Origin: Stratiolaelaps scimitus
Taxonomy: Eukaryota > Arthropoda > Arachnida > Mesostigmata > Laelapidae
Assembly: GCA_019614645.1 (NCBI GenBank)
Contig: JABWDB010000003.1
Span: 23,149,001-23,213,000 of the forward strand
DNA length: 64,000 nt
Reading direction: 5' to 3'
Positions 25,041 through 36,332 of the stretch are shown in pieces. The notes beneath the pieces are model-generated. The model saw nothing but the letters and a program-made list of their open reading frames with translations, made no database searches and was not told the origin of the DNA. The position numbers were made by a program, and so were the translations under genes. How positions within the stretch are numbered: position 1 is the stretch's first letter; every line of letters begins with the position of its first letter.

Positions 25041-28000
25041 GCTGTATTATATTATACGGCAAATGTACCTTAATATACTTCGTACAACTTGACTAACAGA
25101 AATCACGAATGCCCTGCTCTACAGTGGTGCGATTTTGTTAGATCCTTTGAAAACGAAAGAACGGATCCTCCAAAATAATGACTCAATCATAGGTTGACCA
25201 CGATTGGGGTCTATATTGCCCAAATGAAAGTCAACTAACATCTTAACTCGTAACGTCTTGACATTAAACAGCGGGTAGACATATTTTTGATTCTGACTCT
25301 CAATGTTAGACCTGGGAGGACCAGTCACAAGCGAGTCTCCCCTCCATTCTACCAGCCCGGAGAAAATATCTTCTTAGCTTTAGTGGAGGCTACATTGAGC
25401 CGGAAGAAGAGGAGACAACGTTGGACATTGCAAAGAGTTCGCTAAGTGACAAATACGTCCAAGGGCTGTTAGGGCAATTCAGTGATAGTGACGACCTACT
25501 CCACATCCGGACAAACTGCATTGACGACAACGAACTCAACTACGTTCAAGGTAATGATTGGGCTTTGTCTACAAGTAAGTCAAGTTCAAGTCCTCATAGT
25601 AATACCTAAAAGGTTAAGAGCTGAGGCCTGTCACATAGGGGAGCAGCTGAAGGTCAGCTCGAAAAACAATTAAGTTCAAGTATTTCGTTGGTGAATTTTT
25701 GTATACAATAACAATACCATCTTTATTTGTATACAAATATTCACGTGGGTCTAGTCATATGCTCTTAGCGATTGGAGAGGTGGACGTTATTCGCTCGAAG
25801 TTGTGTGCGGCAGTATTCTGGCGTACACGAGACGTGGAGCACCCTTCGAAAGGCTAACGATGTTAATAAATAAAGATGCAGAAATTAAAGGGTTATGAGA
25901 TTTACACTCTGCTTTCGTGGAAAAAGGAGAATCAATTTTTATTCATTTCTACCTAACCTGTCAACCTAACGATCTTACTTTGCCTTCGTGTTCCACCTAA
26001 TACAGTGTTTATCTATTATATTCTAAATGAAAACGTATGTCTGAATGCTTTTTCACCTTTATGGCAGGCTTAGTCGGTCAGTGGGTTGAATGTCCAGTGC
26101 ACGACGGAACCGAGCAAGAACCCCTGGCAGATGCAACTTTTGCCCTTGTGATGGCTCCAAGATCCGACTTCTATCGAGCGTCCGATCTCTTCACAAGGCG
26201 ACTGCTTAAGGTGATGCGTCACGGAGCCATCCCCGTTATACTCGGTAAATATTAGTTGACCCATCCTATATAATACGACCCATCTACCTAAAGAAACCAT
26301 TTTACAAGAACATCAGACAGAAGGCACAGCCATATCTCGTTTGAAATTAACGGCGCGTTGACGTTTTTCTTTTTAATTTTTTGTCCATATTTTCTTTTCG
26401 TCGATCGACATGAAATAGGAAACGATGTCGAGTTACCGTTTTCACAGCAGTTAGAATGGGAGAAGGTGTCAGTCATCCTATTGAAGGCTCGGGCACCTGA
26501 GCTGCACCTCATCCTTAAGACATACGCGGATGCCGACATTGTCGCGCTGCGAAGGCAGGGCCGAAGATTCATGGAGAACTATCTAGCGACACCGAAATTA
26601 TCTGTAGACACTCTGCTGACCGCGGTGCGATTCGCTCTCAAAATACCAGCACCACCTGAAAGGGATGAACCTAGCAATCCGGTGGCCAATCTGAGTTTCG
26701 GACCCGTCAATCAACAGGTTCGTGACATCACCCTATCTGACCGTATGCATTGCCAACACCTGAGTGATTTTTAATTCGACTATCGGCTATTTTTTTTTTT
26801 GGTTTTTCTTGTTACCTATATAGATATGAATGTGACGATATCTGACTGTCTCTCAATAGCTAATTACGTCCGTGTCAGTAAAAAGAGGCGTAGAACGCAT
26901 AATTGAAATGCGTCAATGAGCACAAGTCTCTCGTTTTTTATTGTAGATGACCATATTCCATTTTGCAGTATACATTTCTACGTTTGAATTCAGATATCTT
27001 AGACACATAAAAACGGAATTAGGCTGCGAATATTTCATTGCCTCGGCAACATTTCTAGCCACCAATATTCCATTCATTGTTCAACAAATGAGCAAGTTCC
27101 GATGTGTTTAAAATAGTTCAAATGGCTTGATGTCTCAGTGCCCTGCCGCTCAACACATTTTGAAACGAGAATTCTCCAATGAGCACTCCGCCAATGCACG
27201 AAATCTGGCTGGCCTGCAAAGGACCAGCAACCATATGCTCGGTCATCATATCGTCATGGGTGATACTGTTCAGAATTACTGACTTTCTCTCGACTTTCTA
27301 TCGTTTCGCACCGTCAACAGTTCTCTTCCGAAACGGATGAAATGTTGGGCCCAGTGGAAACGCCCTATTCATCTCTCAGTTTCCAGCGGAACTTCTCGCA
27401 TACGTTAAACAATTGGAGGCCCCTGTTCAATACAGACTTCGCTCCGCATCGGCTGCCGCCCTGGCGACCTGATGATCCACTCCTGCCCAGCGACGCAAAG
27501 TTCCGGGGAAGCAGTTTCGGCTTCAGGCCCATTGGGTGCGTGTACAATACAGACATTTCTTCATTGATTGACTTGTGGCATTTGACGACGACCAATGAGT
27601 ACGCCAACGGTTCCCAAAACATATATATGCCCATTTGTTTTGGACGTATGATTCATTCTCGATCCCTGGAAGTATTGTCAACGCTACAGAATCAGCTTTA
27701 AATATATAGTATTCAAATACATTTCGTAAAAAAATAGTCAAGAAAATATGACTGATGGCCAGGGCTAGTCGAGTGGATATTTTCCGCGGCGGAGATGGGA
27801 ATGGATCTCATCCAGTATCATCGTACTGGCAATGGTGTCTGTTTATTTTATGTTATAGTTCTAGCATGGATCGTTTGTTATTTATTTTATTTGCTGTACA
27901 GATTCGGCGAAGGAGGTTCGGGTAAAGAGTTTTCGGAAGCGCTGGGTGGCAATTCCCCGCGAGAACAGTTCACCGCCGTGATACTCACCTACGAGAGACA

Positions 28001-29972
28001 ACAGGTCCTCCTTGAAGGAATCTCCTCCCTAAAGGGGCTTCCCTACCTTAATAAGGTCTGTGTGTTTTGAACATTTCATCAGCATTGAAAATGCTCGTAA
28101 ATACGAAAGATGAAATGCATACATTGCTAATGGGTGACCATAGCCGCCAGAGGCTAGCCCGACCTAGAAACTTAACTCTTCTGCGACTGAAGGATGTTTT
28201 AGCCGAGCTATAATCTTATATATTGCTTTTGACGCGCTCTCAGGTGGTCGTGGTGTGGAACGGTCCACAGAGTCCCGGACCTGAAACGCTAACGTGGCCA
28301 GATATTGGAGTACCTATTCAGGTGAGTTTCTGCCTATCCACAATACATTACTGAGTTACCTGGTTTTTTCATTTAAATAAATACTAAGATCAATCGATGT
28401 TCTCTAATTGCAGCGATAAAAGAAGTGAACAGTTTCTAGAACCGTCAACGAACCTCAAAATCCGGAAAGGCGCCTTAAACTCGCGGCGTTTTTTTAGTTA
28501 TATTCTATTAATCGTGTCACGTGGATTGGGCTCTGCTATGCCCGGAAGAAGCATGACATCGAAGAAGGTTCGATTAATCAGATGCTATTAATGCATTAAA
28601 CAGTATACTGCAAAGCGCAGTGCGTTCTCACGTTGGTTGTACGAATCATTGGCTTGTTACTTTCCATATGTGTTGCTTGGCTGATGTATCGATACCCCCA
28701 ATTCGACTATGATTTATGAGGCAGATATCTCGAAAGCGGATTAGGCATGCCTGCGTAGCCTCCTAAGCGCTCAGCGTGCTGTAAAACAGGAAAGGTTCAG
28801 TAAATCGCTGGAAACAGCATATGTGAAATGCTGTACAGTGAACTCCACAGCAGTGTCCGACTGCTGGCGGTCACATTAGTGTTTGCTTGCTGAACAGCGC
28901 CTCTGGAATCGCCGCCTAACACACATATACACACACACACACGCACTTGCGTCGAGCCCACTGCATATAGCTATGGCATCCCATATTATCCGAGAATTCG
29001 GCAGGCTGCTTTGCGGCTGGTCAACAATGTAATGCGTCCTGCTCGAAACGTTCTCGAAATATGAATGACACATCATTTGGTGTTGGTCAAAGTGATATAT
29101 ACACAGAGAGTATGGCTTGCTCAAGAAAAATGTGATTAAATTGTTTTTTTTTCAGCAACTGTCATCAGTGAGCTAAATAAGACAAAAAAACAGAAAATTG
29201 GCTAAATTTTATACTAGGCCATGCCTATCGGTTGAACTTTGAGATTGCACAGCGTTTACTAAGGCGGCGGATAATAATTAATATGGCTTACTTAATAGCA
29301 GGTTCGCTTCGCCAAGTTAATGCGTTTACCTATAGGGGATACATGAACGACGAGCTTCATAAGAAGTCGTACACTCATCAATACAATATATTAGATGCTC
29401 AAACAAATATTGTAATACGCAGGGTGCTCGTTCAGTTTAGCCAACAAGTACGTCTGCATGGGATCATTAGGAGGTGATTGCCTTAAAATATTATGAATCA
29501 TTTACATAGTTTCATTTCATCCACTGAACATAAATAAACGACAAAAATATATCCTTGACTGCGTAGGTGGGTGTCAACATTTGAAACTGACAAAAATATA
29601 TTGGACTCGAATTCAAATAATATATTATACAAAAAAATTATACACAATTATGCAACATACGCCATGCGGCTATTCTGTTTATTTGTCACCCTTTTCTCAA
29701 TTCGTACTAAAATTATAGTAATATAGAAGACTAGTTTTTCATACAATTTCTATTTAAGGGACAGCTAAACGGCAGACCACATGATTTTATTCGCGTAATG
29801 CGATAAACCAGCAACGATCACTGCTACCTAGGACTGACTAATTCACATAGATGATCACGGGAATCACAGGACTTTAATCAGGCTTCCCAAGTCTTGCTAC
29901 AAAACTATATCTTGGAAATATTGAAGGTCGATCACTGCTTAATTCTATCGATTTGTAATTTTGACAACTTGT

Positions 29973-30015
<43 letters not shown>

Positions 30016-33000
30016 CACCAGATCGCTCGCTATCGTCCAACTACAAGACGGACAGTCTTGAAGCTCTGCTTCGATTGCTGATCATCCCCTTTTTTGAATT
30101 GTGTCTTGAAGCAAATAGCTGACTTCTATCGGTGTGAGCGTTAATTAGTATTTCCGCTGCATGGACTGCTCGTAGGTTGGCGGTGGCTCCCGAATGAGTT
30201 CGTCTGGCGGCGCACTTGGCAGTCCTGCGAAGTGTGCATTTGCACTCGCCAAATCCATGGTCGTGCGATAGAACTGCTGGTGGTGCGCTGGTCCCGGCAT
30301 AAGTCCTGAGCGATCAGGCAACGTGCTGGTCGACCAGGCAACATTCGAGTATGATGTAGCTTGTGACGGCCTGTTGAGGACGTGTTGTGCCGCTCGAGGT
30401 ACGGTGCTGCATCTCGTGTTTCTGGCGACATCGTCTGAGCGGACGACCACCTGCCGAACGAGAACTTGACGGCTGGTGGCGCCTGTTTGTGGAGAGACCG
30501 ACGATCGCTGAGCGCGGATCGGTCGCAGCAGACACTGCACGCAGCAAGCCACTCCGAGACCTAGCATAAGGGCCGCGGCAACCATCAGTATTATAGCAGC
30601 CATCTCGGGCAACATGACGAGCCAACGATCTGCCGAAGATTGCACTGCCAAGTTCGCAAGCGCCCTCACGACACGTCGAGATAATGTAACGGTCCGCGAT
30701 CAGGCTGAATCATAAGTCGTTTACTTCTCGATTTGTGGCGGCAGAAAAAGCTTTGTAGGAAAATTGTTCGTAGAAGCGTAGCGTACTAATCGGGTCGCGC
30801 ATTTCGCGTACGAAGTCAGATTCCTCGAAGTTGGCCTAATTTATTTTGAAGGAAGTCCTTCAGAGCGCCTGACCCGGCTGTGTCAGCCATTCGACTCCGT
30901 ATCTAACCATATTATATAGCACTCGTTGAACGACTATGGTTGAACGAGTGTGTTAATAAACGACTGTGGTTCTCATTTCTGTTTAATTGATTATCATATG
31001 ATTTGGTAATGCGAGCAGACGCGTCGAGGAGAAGGTTTTCTTTATTCTCGTTCGACTATCGCCAACGATGAAAATACACTTCTCTCAACTGTATTCAGGA
31101 AGGTATTCAACAGCACAATGAACAGTAGGAATTCACATAGTCATTTAACGAACGTCTGCAACCATCTCCCTCGGCTAAACGACACAAAACAGCTTCTACG
31201 TCATTGGTATAATGCCTTGCTCATCAAGCAGCACTGTAGAGCACAGCCACGGGAGAAAGCTAGTAACTAAAACAACTTTTTCAAAAGTCACTCGGGGAGA
31301 TGAGGTATCCAGGCCTACGCTGACCAACGGTTGCCTGCGAATGAACCAACCAATAGGTAGTCGCGTGCTATCGATGATTCGACGGTGCAGGGTGTTGCTC
31401 CGGCTGTCAGCGTGTGGGTGTATGTGTGTGTGTGTGTGTGTGTGTTATACTCTCGGGTGGAAGGCGCTACTCTGAGAAATGAACGAGCCTTCTTCTGTCG
31501 AGTCAGCCGGATACCAATCGGAACTATTCTCGATAGACAAATAAGCACGAGAACGCAGACATCGAACAATAAAGGATCTACTTTTTTTTGTTCGTTCTGA
31601 CGGTTTGCTCCGCCTTGACTGTAGTCACGCTTGAGCACCCATATTACTCAAACATTATGTTTGCACCATTTTCTCGAGTACTTGAGTGCCGGAGGGTATG
31701 CCCTATTTTTGCGATATCTGCGTAAATACATTTCTAGATATTAACGTGTACTTGCAAGCGACAAAAATAGTGTGCTTCGAAATTCAAGTTACTCTCTAGA
31801 CAAGTTACTCAAGTTATTCCAAGTTACTCTCTTGACAAAATAAGGGAGAGGAGTGGAAAAATTGCACGACCTGAAATAGCGAAGCTTACCTTTCGAGTTT
31901 GTCAAATCTGGCTAGCCTACTCCCATAGTGTTGTGGAAGGTTTCCGAGTACCCTGTACACTGTACGCTTCCTATGACCGCTGCGGCATTGTAATATTGTG
32001 AGTAGGTTCTAAGAAGGTTGGTATATAATCCAATAATTTATGCTATTGTACAAAAAAAGTTCCTGTAACCATAGTTATATGCGTATTATTCATCCCTCTA
32101 TTGGCTCTGATGAAATATAGGAGATCGTATGCGCTATATGGAACGACACGAGGGACAATTAGCTACTTTTTTTCAATATTGACGCTATTTCGCTTGATGG
32201 TAGAATCTCTCCTTTTTGGATATCACGTCCCATTGCGGGTTTGCTATGAACTTGGGCTATGATCAAGAAAGTGTCGGCGTATTAAAATGTCACAGCAGTG
32301 TTATTTTTCCCCGGGTTCCTGTGTCGGGCTTATATTTCAGGCCTCCCATAGAAACTGGAAACGACGGTCTGCTTTTTAAAACAAATGTATAAGAACCCTA
32401 CACCACATTATGCATAAATGAGCTTGTAAATGAAAATAAAGTTGGAAACGACAAATGAGTACATAATTTGTATTGTAAACTAATGATATTCATTATTATT
32501 GGTGAAAATTGTCTTCTACATTGCGGCGCTCCTTTATTGCTATTATTATTACTATTATTTTTTTGCAAGAACTTTGGCATTATAAAAAAAAACTCCGATT
32601 CTCTTTTCTTTCTCTCTCGATATATATATATATATATATATATATGTAGGTGATCAAAGCACCGCTGAACTCATTGAACAATCGTTTTGTGCCGTGGGAC
32701 GTCATTGAAACGGAGGCTGTGCTCTGCCTGGACGACGACGGCCGTCTCCGACACGACGAGCTGGTATTCGCCTTCCGAGTGTGGCGAGAGAACCGAGACC
32801 GGATCGTTGGATTTCCCGGGCGCTTCCACGCGTTCGATTCAACCCATAAGTACGTAACGTTTGGGTATAATTAAAAATACAGGATGAAGGGTAAATGACG
32901 ATGACATTTCATGCAGTTCGTAGAACAGACTTTACAATTTGTATTCATCTTGAAAGATCGCTGATGTGACAGCTAAACAGACGTAGATGACATTAAATTT

Positions 33001-33901
33001 CTACTAGATTATTCGACTGCTAGTAGCGCTAAACTTTTTCCATGCACGGAATTTCAGTAGAATTGAACTAAAACGAATTCTCGAACCAGAAAATTGCTAA
33101 TGATGATCGTTTGCTGTTTGAAGGAGCTGGAACTACAATTCCAATCACAGCTGTGAACTGTCCATGGTTCTCACTGGAGCGGCGTTCGTCCACAAGTTCT
33201 ATTTGTACGCGTACACGAACCACATGCAACCCGAGATTCGAGAGATTGTTGATCACCTCATGAACTGTGAGGACATCGCACTCAATTTTCTCGTAGCCCA
33301 CTTAACGCGAAAACCGCCCCTCAAGGTAAACTTTATGTCCATAACATATCATAGGCGGCAGTAGTCTTGACGAACCTCACCTCATCGTGTCTATACTGCA
33401 CTAGATTGTTTTGTCGTTATAGAAACTGTCGTATCGCCTGTGATCGACGAAATGACAAAATAAAATTGAACTCAACCTGGCCAACTTCTAGCCTTAAACT
33501 TTGGAAGATGTTCAACAATAATTCTTCGCATTGACAATTGGTTTATTCTAAATGCTAATACGGAAACAGGCAATTCGACAAGTGTAAATTTTACGCAAAA
33601 ATAAATCGGCAAGTGCTCAGTATATATATATATATATATATACATATATATGTTATATTATATGTGTATATGTGTGCGTTGAAATTTTCAGGTGACATCA
33701 AAGTGGACCTTCCGCTGTCCGGGATGTCCCGTAGCTCTTTCGGAGCACGACTCGCATTTCCTCGAGCGGCACGATTGTATAAACAAATTCTCGCAAATCT
33801 ACGGCTATAATCCTCTGCTGTACACACAGTTGCGGGCGGACTCGGTCCTGTTCAAGACTCGAGTGCCGCACGATAAGCAGAAATGTTTTAAATACGTCTA
33901 G
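23091..33901 (+). CDS. Exostosin-like 3 (EXTL3/botv) glycosyltransferase, 14 coding exons, 893 aa
   Basis: EXTL3 is a Golgi type II membrane enzyme that adds the first GlcNAc committing a linker tetrasaccharide to heparan sulfate. Coding exons are 23091-23271, 23569-23722, 24037-24211, 24434-24610, 24778-24996, 25310-25550, 26068-26244, 26419-26717, 27321-27535, 27902-28055, 28244-28321, 32650-32849, 33124-33325 and 33692-33901. Phases join throughout. In order: a short basic cytosolic tail and one membrane anchor (residues about 10-33), a coiled-coil stem (about 64-108), an exostosin GT47 domain from CFDLSRCP (about 160) to about 515, then the C-terminal GT64 domain from [13 protein letters not shown] to the end. 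GT64 carries the DDD metal/UDP-sugar motif (718-720, in [12 protein letters not shown]) and [12 protein letters not shown]. The length is close to the vertebrate protein (about 919 aa). The start was chosen because it puts a short basic tail before the anchor, as in family members. Intron 11 hosts an antisense ORF. Confidence 0.95.
23569..23722 (+). CDS. EXTL3 exon 2: coiled-coil stem
   Basis: The exon encodes [33 protein letters not shown] and [17 protein letters not shown], heptad-like and charged. Phase 2 at the end. Confidence 0.85.
24037..24211 (+). CDS. EXTL3 exon 3
   Basis: It completes Arg with the previous exon, then encodes [20 protein letters not shown] and ends in the conserved [19 protein letters not shown] that opens the exostosin domain. 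Phase 0. Confidence 0.88.
24434..24610 (+). CDS. EXTL3 exon 4
   Basis: The exon encodes [34 protein letters not shown] and AAATGQA. The '[12 protein letters not shown]' stretch matches the family's VTEN-ACLYV motif. Donor GTAGGG. Confidence 0.88.
24778..24996 (+). CDS. EXTL3 exon 5
   Basis: The exon encodes [19 protein letters not shown] (family W-DG-NH motif) and [20 protein letters not shown]. Phase 0, donor GTAAGT, followed directly in the intron by a (TA)14 run. Confidence 0.92.
25013..25040. repeat. (AT)14 microsatellite just inside EXTL3 intron 5
   Basis: The run begins 16 nt after the exon 5 boundary. Confidence 0.9.
25310..25550 (+). CDS. EXTL3 exon 6
   Basis: The exon encodes [35 protein letters not shown] and [12 protein letters not shown]. 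The RKYLLSFSG segment matches the RKYLFTFQG family motif and fixes the frame. Phase 1 at the end, donor GTAATG. Confidence 0.88.
25607..25680 (+). repeat. Dispersed repeat, copy 1 (in EXTL3 intron 6)
   Basis: It contains AAGAGCTGAGGCCTGTCACA, TAGGGGAGCAGCTGA and GGTCAGCTCGAAAAACAAT. These match the reverse complement of 62663-62732 with few differences. The second copy lies directly upstream of a LINE reverse-transcriptase relic in the same orientation. Confidence 0.75.
26068..26244 (+). CDS. EXTL3 exon 7
   Basis: The exon encodes [29 protein letters not shown] and [15 protein letters not shown], matching the family's conserved LF-AL--GA-PV-LG end of the GT47 region. Phase 1. Confidence 0.92.
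26419..26717 (+). CDS. EXTL3 exon 8
   Basis: The exon encodes [40 protein letters not shown] and [14 protein letters not shown], matching the end of the exostosin domain. Phase 0. Confidence 0.93.
26718..27320. other. EXTL3 intron 8
   Basis: Nothing coding or mobile was recognised. It ends at the acceptor CACCGTCAACAG. Confidence 0.8.
27321..27535 (+). CDS. EXTL3 exon 9
   Basis: The exon encodes [30 protein letters not shown] and FGFRPIG. The [16 protein letters not shown] segment is diagnostic of EXTL3. Phase 2. Confidence 0.95.
27902..28055 (+). CDS. EXTL3 exon 10: start of GT64
   Basis: The exon encodes [40 protein letters not shown] and LKGLPYLNK. Phase 0. Confidence 0.95.
28244..28321 (+). 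CDS. EXTL3 exon 11
   Basis: 26 codons: [20 protein letters not shown] then IGVPIQ. The VVVWN motif binds the nucleotide sugar in GT64 enzymes. Donor GTGAGT opens the 4.3-kb intron. Confidence 0.93.
29973..30014. repeat. (TA)n microsatellite
   Basis: Two TA runs separated by one C, about 42 bp, 130 bp beyond the 3' end of the nested antisense ORF. Confidence 0.9.
30145..30615 (-). CDS. Nested small membrane protein with C-terminal PPxY motif (unrecognised)
   Basis: An intronless 156-codon frame lies antisense inside EXTL3 intron 11. ATG at 30615 begins [19 protein letters not shown], a single hydrophobic segment continuing [13 protein letters not shown] (residues about 4-30). A polar cytosolic-type tail follows ([34 protein letters not shown]), ending [23 protein letters not shown] fits the PPxY ligand of WW-domain proteins such as NEDD4 ligases. 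The frame stays open 84 nt upstream of the ATG, so it could be the terminal exon of a spliced gene with a lumenal domain farther upstream on this strand. Single-pass PPxY adaptors are a known theme, but I cannot name the family. Confidence 0.6.
   Translation of the reverse strand: MLPEMAAIILMVAAALMLGLGVACCVQCLLRPIRAQRSSVSPQTGATSRQVLVRQVVVRSDDVARNTRCSTVPRAAQHVLNRPSQATSYSNVAWSTSTLPDRSGLMPGPAHHQQFYRTTMDLASANAHFAGLPSAPPDELIREPPPTYEQSMQRKY
32620..32645. repeat. (AT)13 run between pyrimidine tract and EXTL3 exon 12 acceptor
   Basis: The pyrimidine-rich stretch CTCTTTTCTTTCTCTCTC lies upstream of the run. The acceptor TGTAG|G follows it directly. Confidence 0.9.
32650..32849 (+). CDS. EXTL3 exon 12: catalytic DDD motif
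   Basis: The exon encodes [39 protein letters not shown] and [13 protein letters not shown]. The DDD triplet coordinates the metal and UDP sugar in GT64. Phase 2, donor GTACGT. Confidence 0.96.
33124..33325 (+). CDS. EXTL3 exon 13
   Basis: It completes Lys, then encodes [40 protein letters not shown] and [16 protein letters not shown]. The acceptor AAG is weak (TTTGAAG), but frame and homology fix it. Confidence 0.95.
33621..33651. repeat. (TA)n run near EXTL3 exon 14 acceptor
   Basis: The TA run lies about 40 bp upstream of the acceptor. Confidence 0.9.
33692..33901 (+). CDS. EXTL3 exon 14 (terminal)
   Basis: The exon encodes [40 protein letters not shown] and [13 protein letters not shown] before the stop. 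This C terminus is nearly invariant in EXTL3 proteins. Confidence 0.97.
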   Translation: MTSKWTFRCPGCPVALSEHDSHFLERHDCINKFSQIYGYNPLLYTQLRADSVLFKTRVPHDKQKCFKYV

Positions 33902-36257
33902 ACTAGAAGTGTCTACCATAATGATAGAAAGAACGGAACGCTGGAGAAATCGACTAAGGAGAGACTGTTGTATGTATGTATCGTTACTTTGGGCGAGGGG
34001 GGCGGCGGTTTCTGAACTGGGCAATACTCAGCGGTGATTCGTTATGCTATATTTATGACTTTTACGTGTATTTAGTTGTGTGATGATGGTCCGAGTTGGC
34101 ATGTGTCACCCGCGACATTTTATGGGATTGCCTCAGTCGTACCGCATACACAGTGGAGACGATCGTATTCGCCTCTAGCAATGGCCCTGTATCGTGCATA
34201 CGCATATACGTATAAAATTATAATCTCCTACTATATATTGTAGGACGCACATTGAAGTATTACATTGTAGTACACGCTATGTGTACATTGTGTAGTGTAT
34301 TGTAAGTCGAAATTCAAATGGACTCGTTCAACATCTTTTAGAATCAGTCAGTTACAAGCGACTGCTGTGAATTTTGACAGTTTCACATCGAGGTCTGGTG
34401 GTCATCTGCCCAAAGGAGGCTATCGCATTGCCTCTCTGCACACACACCGCTATATTTACTACGTAAAGATTATCATCTTTATTAATCTCAACTAGGTCGG
34501 ACAGAGACACGAAAGGCAATGTCATTTTATTACATTTAAGGCACATTGTAGCTGTTTAACCACCTCAAGGTGATTGCATTCAGATAGATCGCGAGGTGTC
34601 TCAAGTTGCCTGAATGGCGCGAATATCATACGATAGATGTGAAGCGCAACTTCGAGAACAGCTGCTGTCATTACACCAAGAAGACTTTGTAAATATCGAA
34701 TGAAATTGCGGATTGACAACGCAGTCATTCAGATTCTTCATCTAGTCGTTTGTTAGCAATGTACGAGTATGATTTACGTGGCTTTTAGGGTGCGCTCGTA
34801 GACGATATACGAAATAACTTGCGAAAGAAAATCGTAGTGGTACGCACATCCAGATGTGTTGTTGCACGAACATCAATGAGGTAGATTTTCCATGCTCACG
34901 TGGGCGTCCATTTTGGCCGCTCTCAAACAAGTTACACGAATCGACGCTGAACTCGAGACGACTTGCTCGTTTTCGTTACTCGATCGGAAGACCGAGCGAT
35001 GAGCCAGCTCGGATGGCGGTTGCTGCTGGTGTCTCGTTTGAACTGGAGAATCCATGTGGCAAGGGTATGTTGTACCCGGATTTGCTTTCCGGGACGATTA
35101 GTGCAAGCTCTGGTCGACTAATCCCTGACTCATTTCATAATTGTAGTGGCCGCTATGTTGTCGATATTAGTTATTGGATTTAAGCAATCAACCGGTCCAG
35201 CAACGCCGGCAGACTCCAGTTCGGCTAAGCTGGATAAGATAATGGGCATCTATTTTCTCATGTTTTGTGGACAATCACAATTTTGTTCTACTGCGTTTGT
35301 ATATATATATATATATATATATGAAAGTTTCATAGATATTTTCAGTCAAACCCCACTATACCTATCGTGTGCACACATACATATCATAAAGAATTTCACA
35401 TACATCTAGAAGCATTGAGATAGAAAATATGTATTATGCTATTGTATATATATATATATATATATATGATGTGAGAGCATGCGCCATAAAGAGATGTTTG
35501 ATTAGTGAGGCTTAAAAAGTCAAATGCCGATAATTGGCTAGCACGTGGTAGTCAATCGCCATAATTACTAGTATCATGTTTGTACATTAAACTAAGCCGT
35601 AGCGATTTTGTGAATGTGCATACGCGCGTCTATACATTCATCCGCATCGGGACGATGGTTAGCCTCGTTATGTATTTGTTTTGCTCGCTGCGCTGCATAT
35701 ACAACTCGCCTTGTGGACAGCGAAATCCAAATGAAAATATAAATATTAACTTGTTTTCTGTGTTCATAGGGGCCTAGATCTTCCTGGCTGAACGACAATT
35801 AGCTACCCAATTGCGCGTATACCTTTTTGGCTTGTTCGCGGATTTTAGTGTGACTCAGAACGAACTGTGGACAATTTCTGTGGGATACAATTTGTGGGAT
35901 TAACTCTGTGCGGCCAAACTTTTGTCAGTTGCCAACACCAAAACCAGTAGCGAGTCTAGTAAAAGTGAACCTTCGGAACGCCCGCAGGAGGGACGAGATT
36001 ATCAACCAATTGTTGGTATGACTCGGTAGGTTCGGCATTATATCGATGTAAACTAGCTGTAAATACTGTAATGAACTTCAATGGTGACAATAACATGATG
36101 TACAAATGAGTGAGATCATTGACCGATCGTCGACTTTGAGTACATACATAGATATGTTTGTAGATTGAGGTAATTCGTCAGTAAATGAAATAAAACCGAG
36201 CGAATGTTACTTTCCGGGCGGATTGAGGACACATGATTTTATTGCACACTTAGAATG

Positions 36258-36332
<75 letters not shown>

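Larger units (their letters stand above)
28322..32649. other. EXTL3 intron 11 (4.3 kb) hosting an antisense ORF
   Basis: By far the longest EXTL3 intron. It holds the minus-strand ORF at 30145-30702, a (TA)n run at 29973-30014, a GT run near 31420-31446 and the (AT)13 run at its 3' end. No other exon was supported. Confidence 0.85.
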
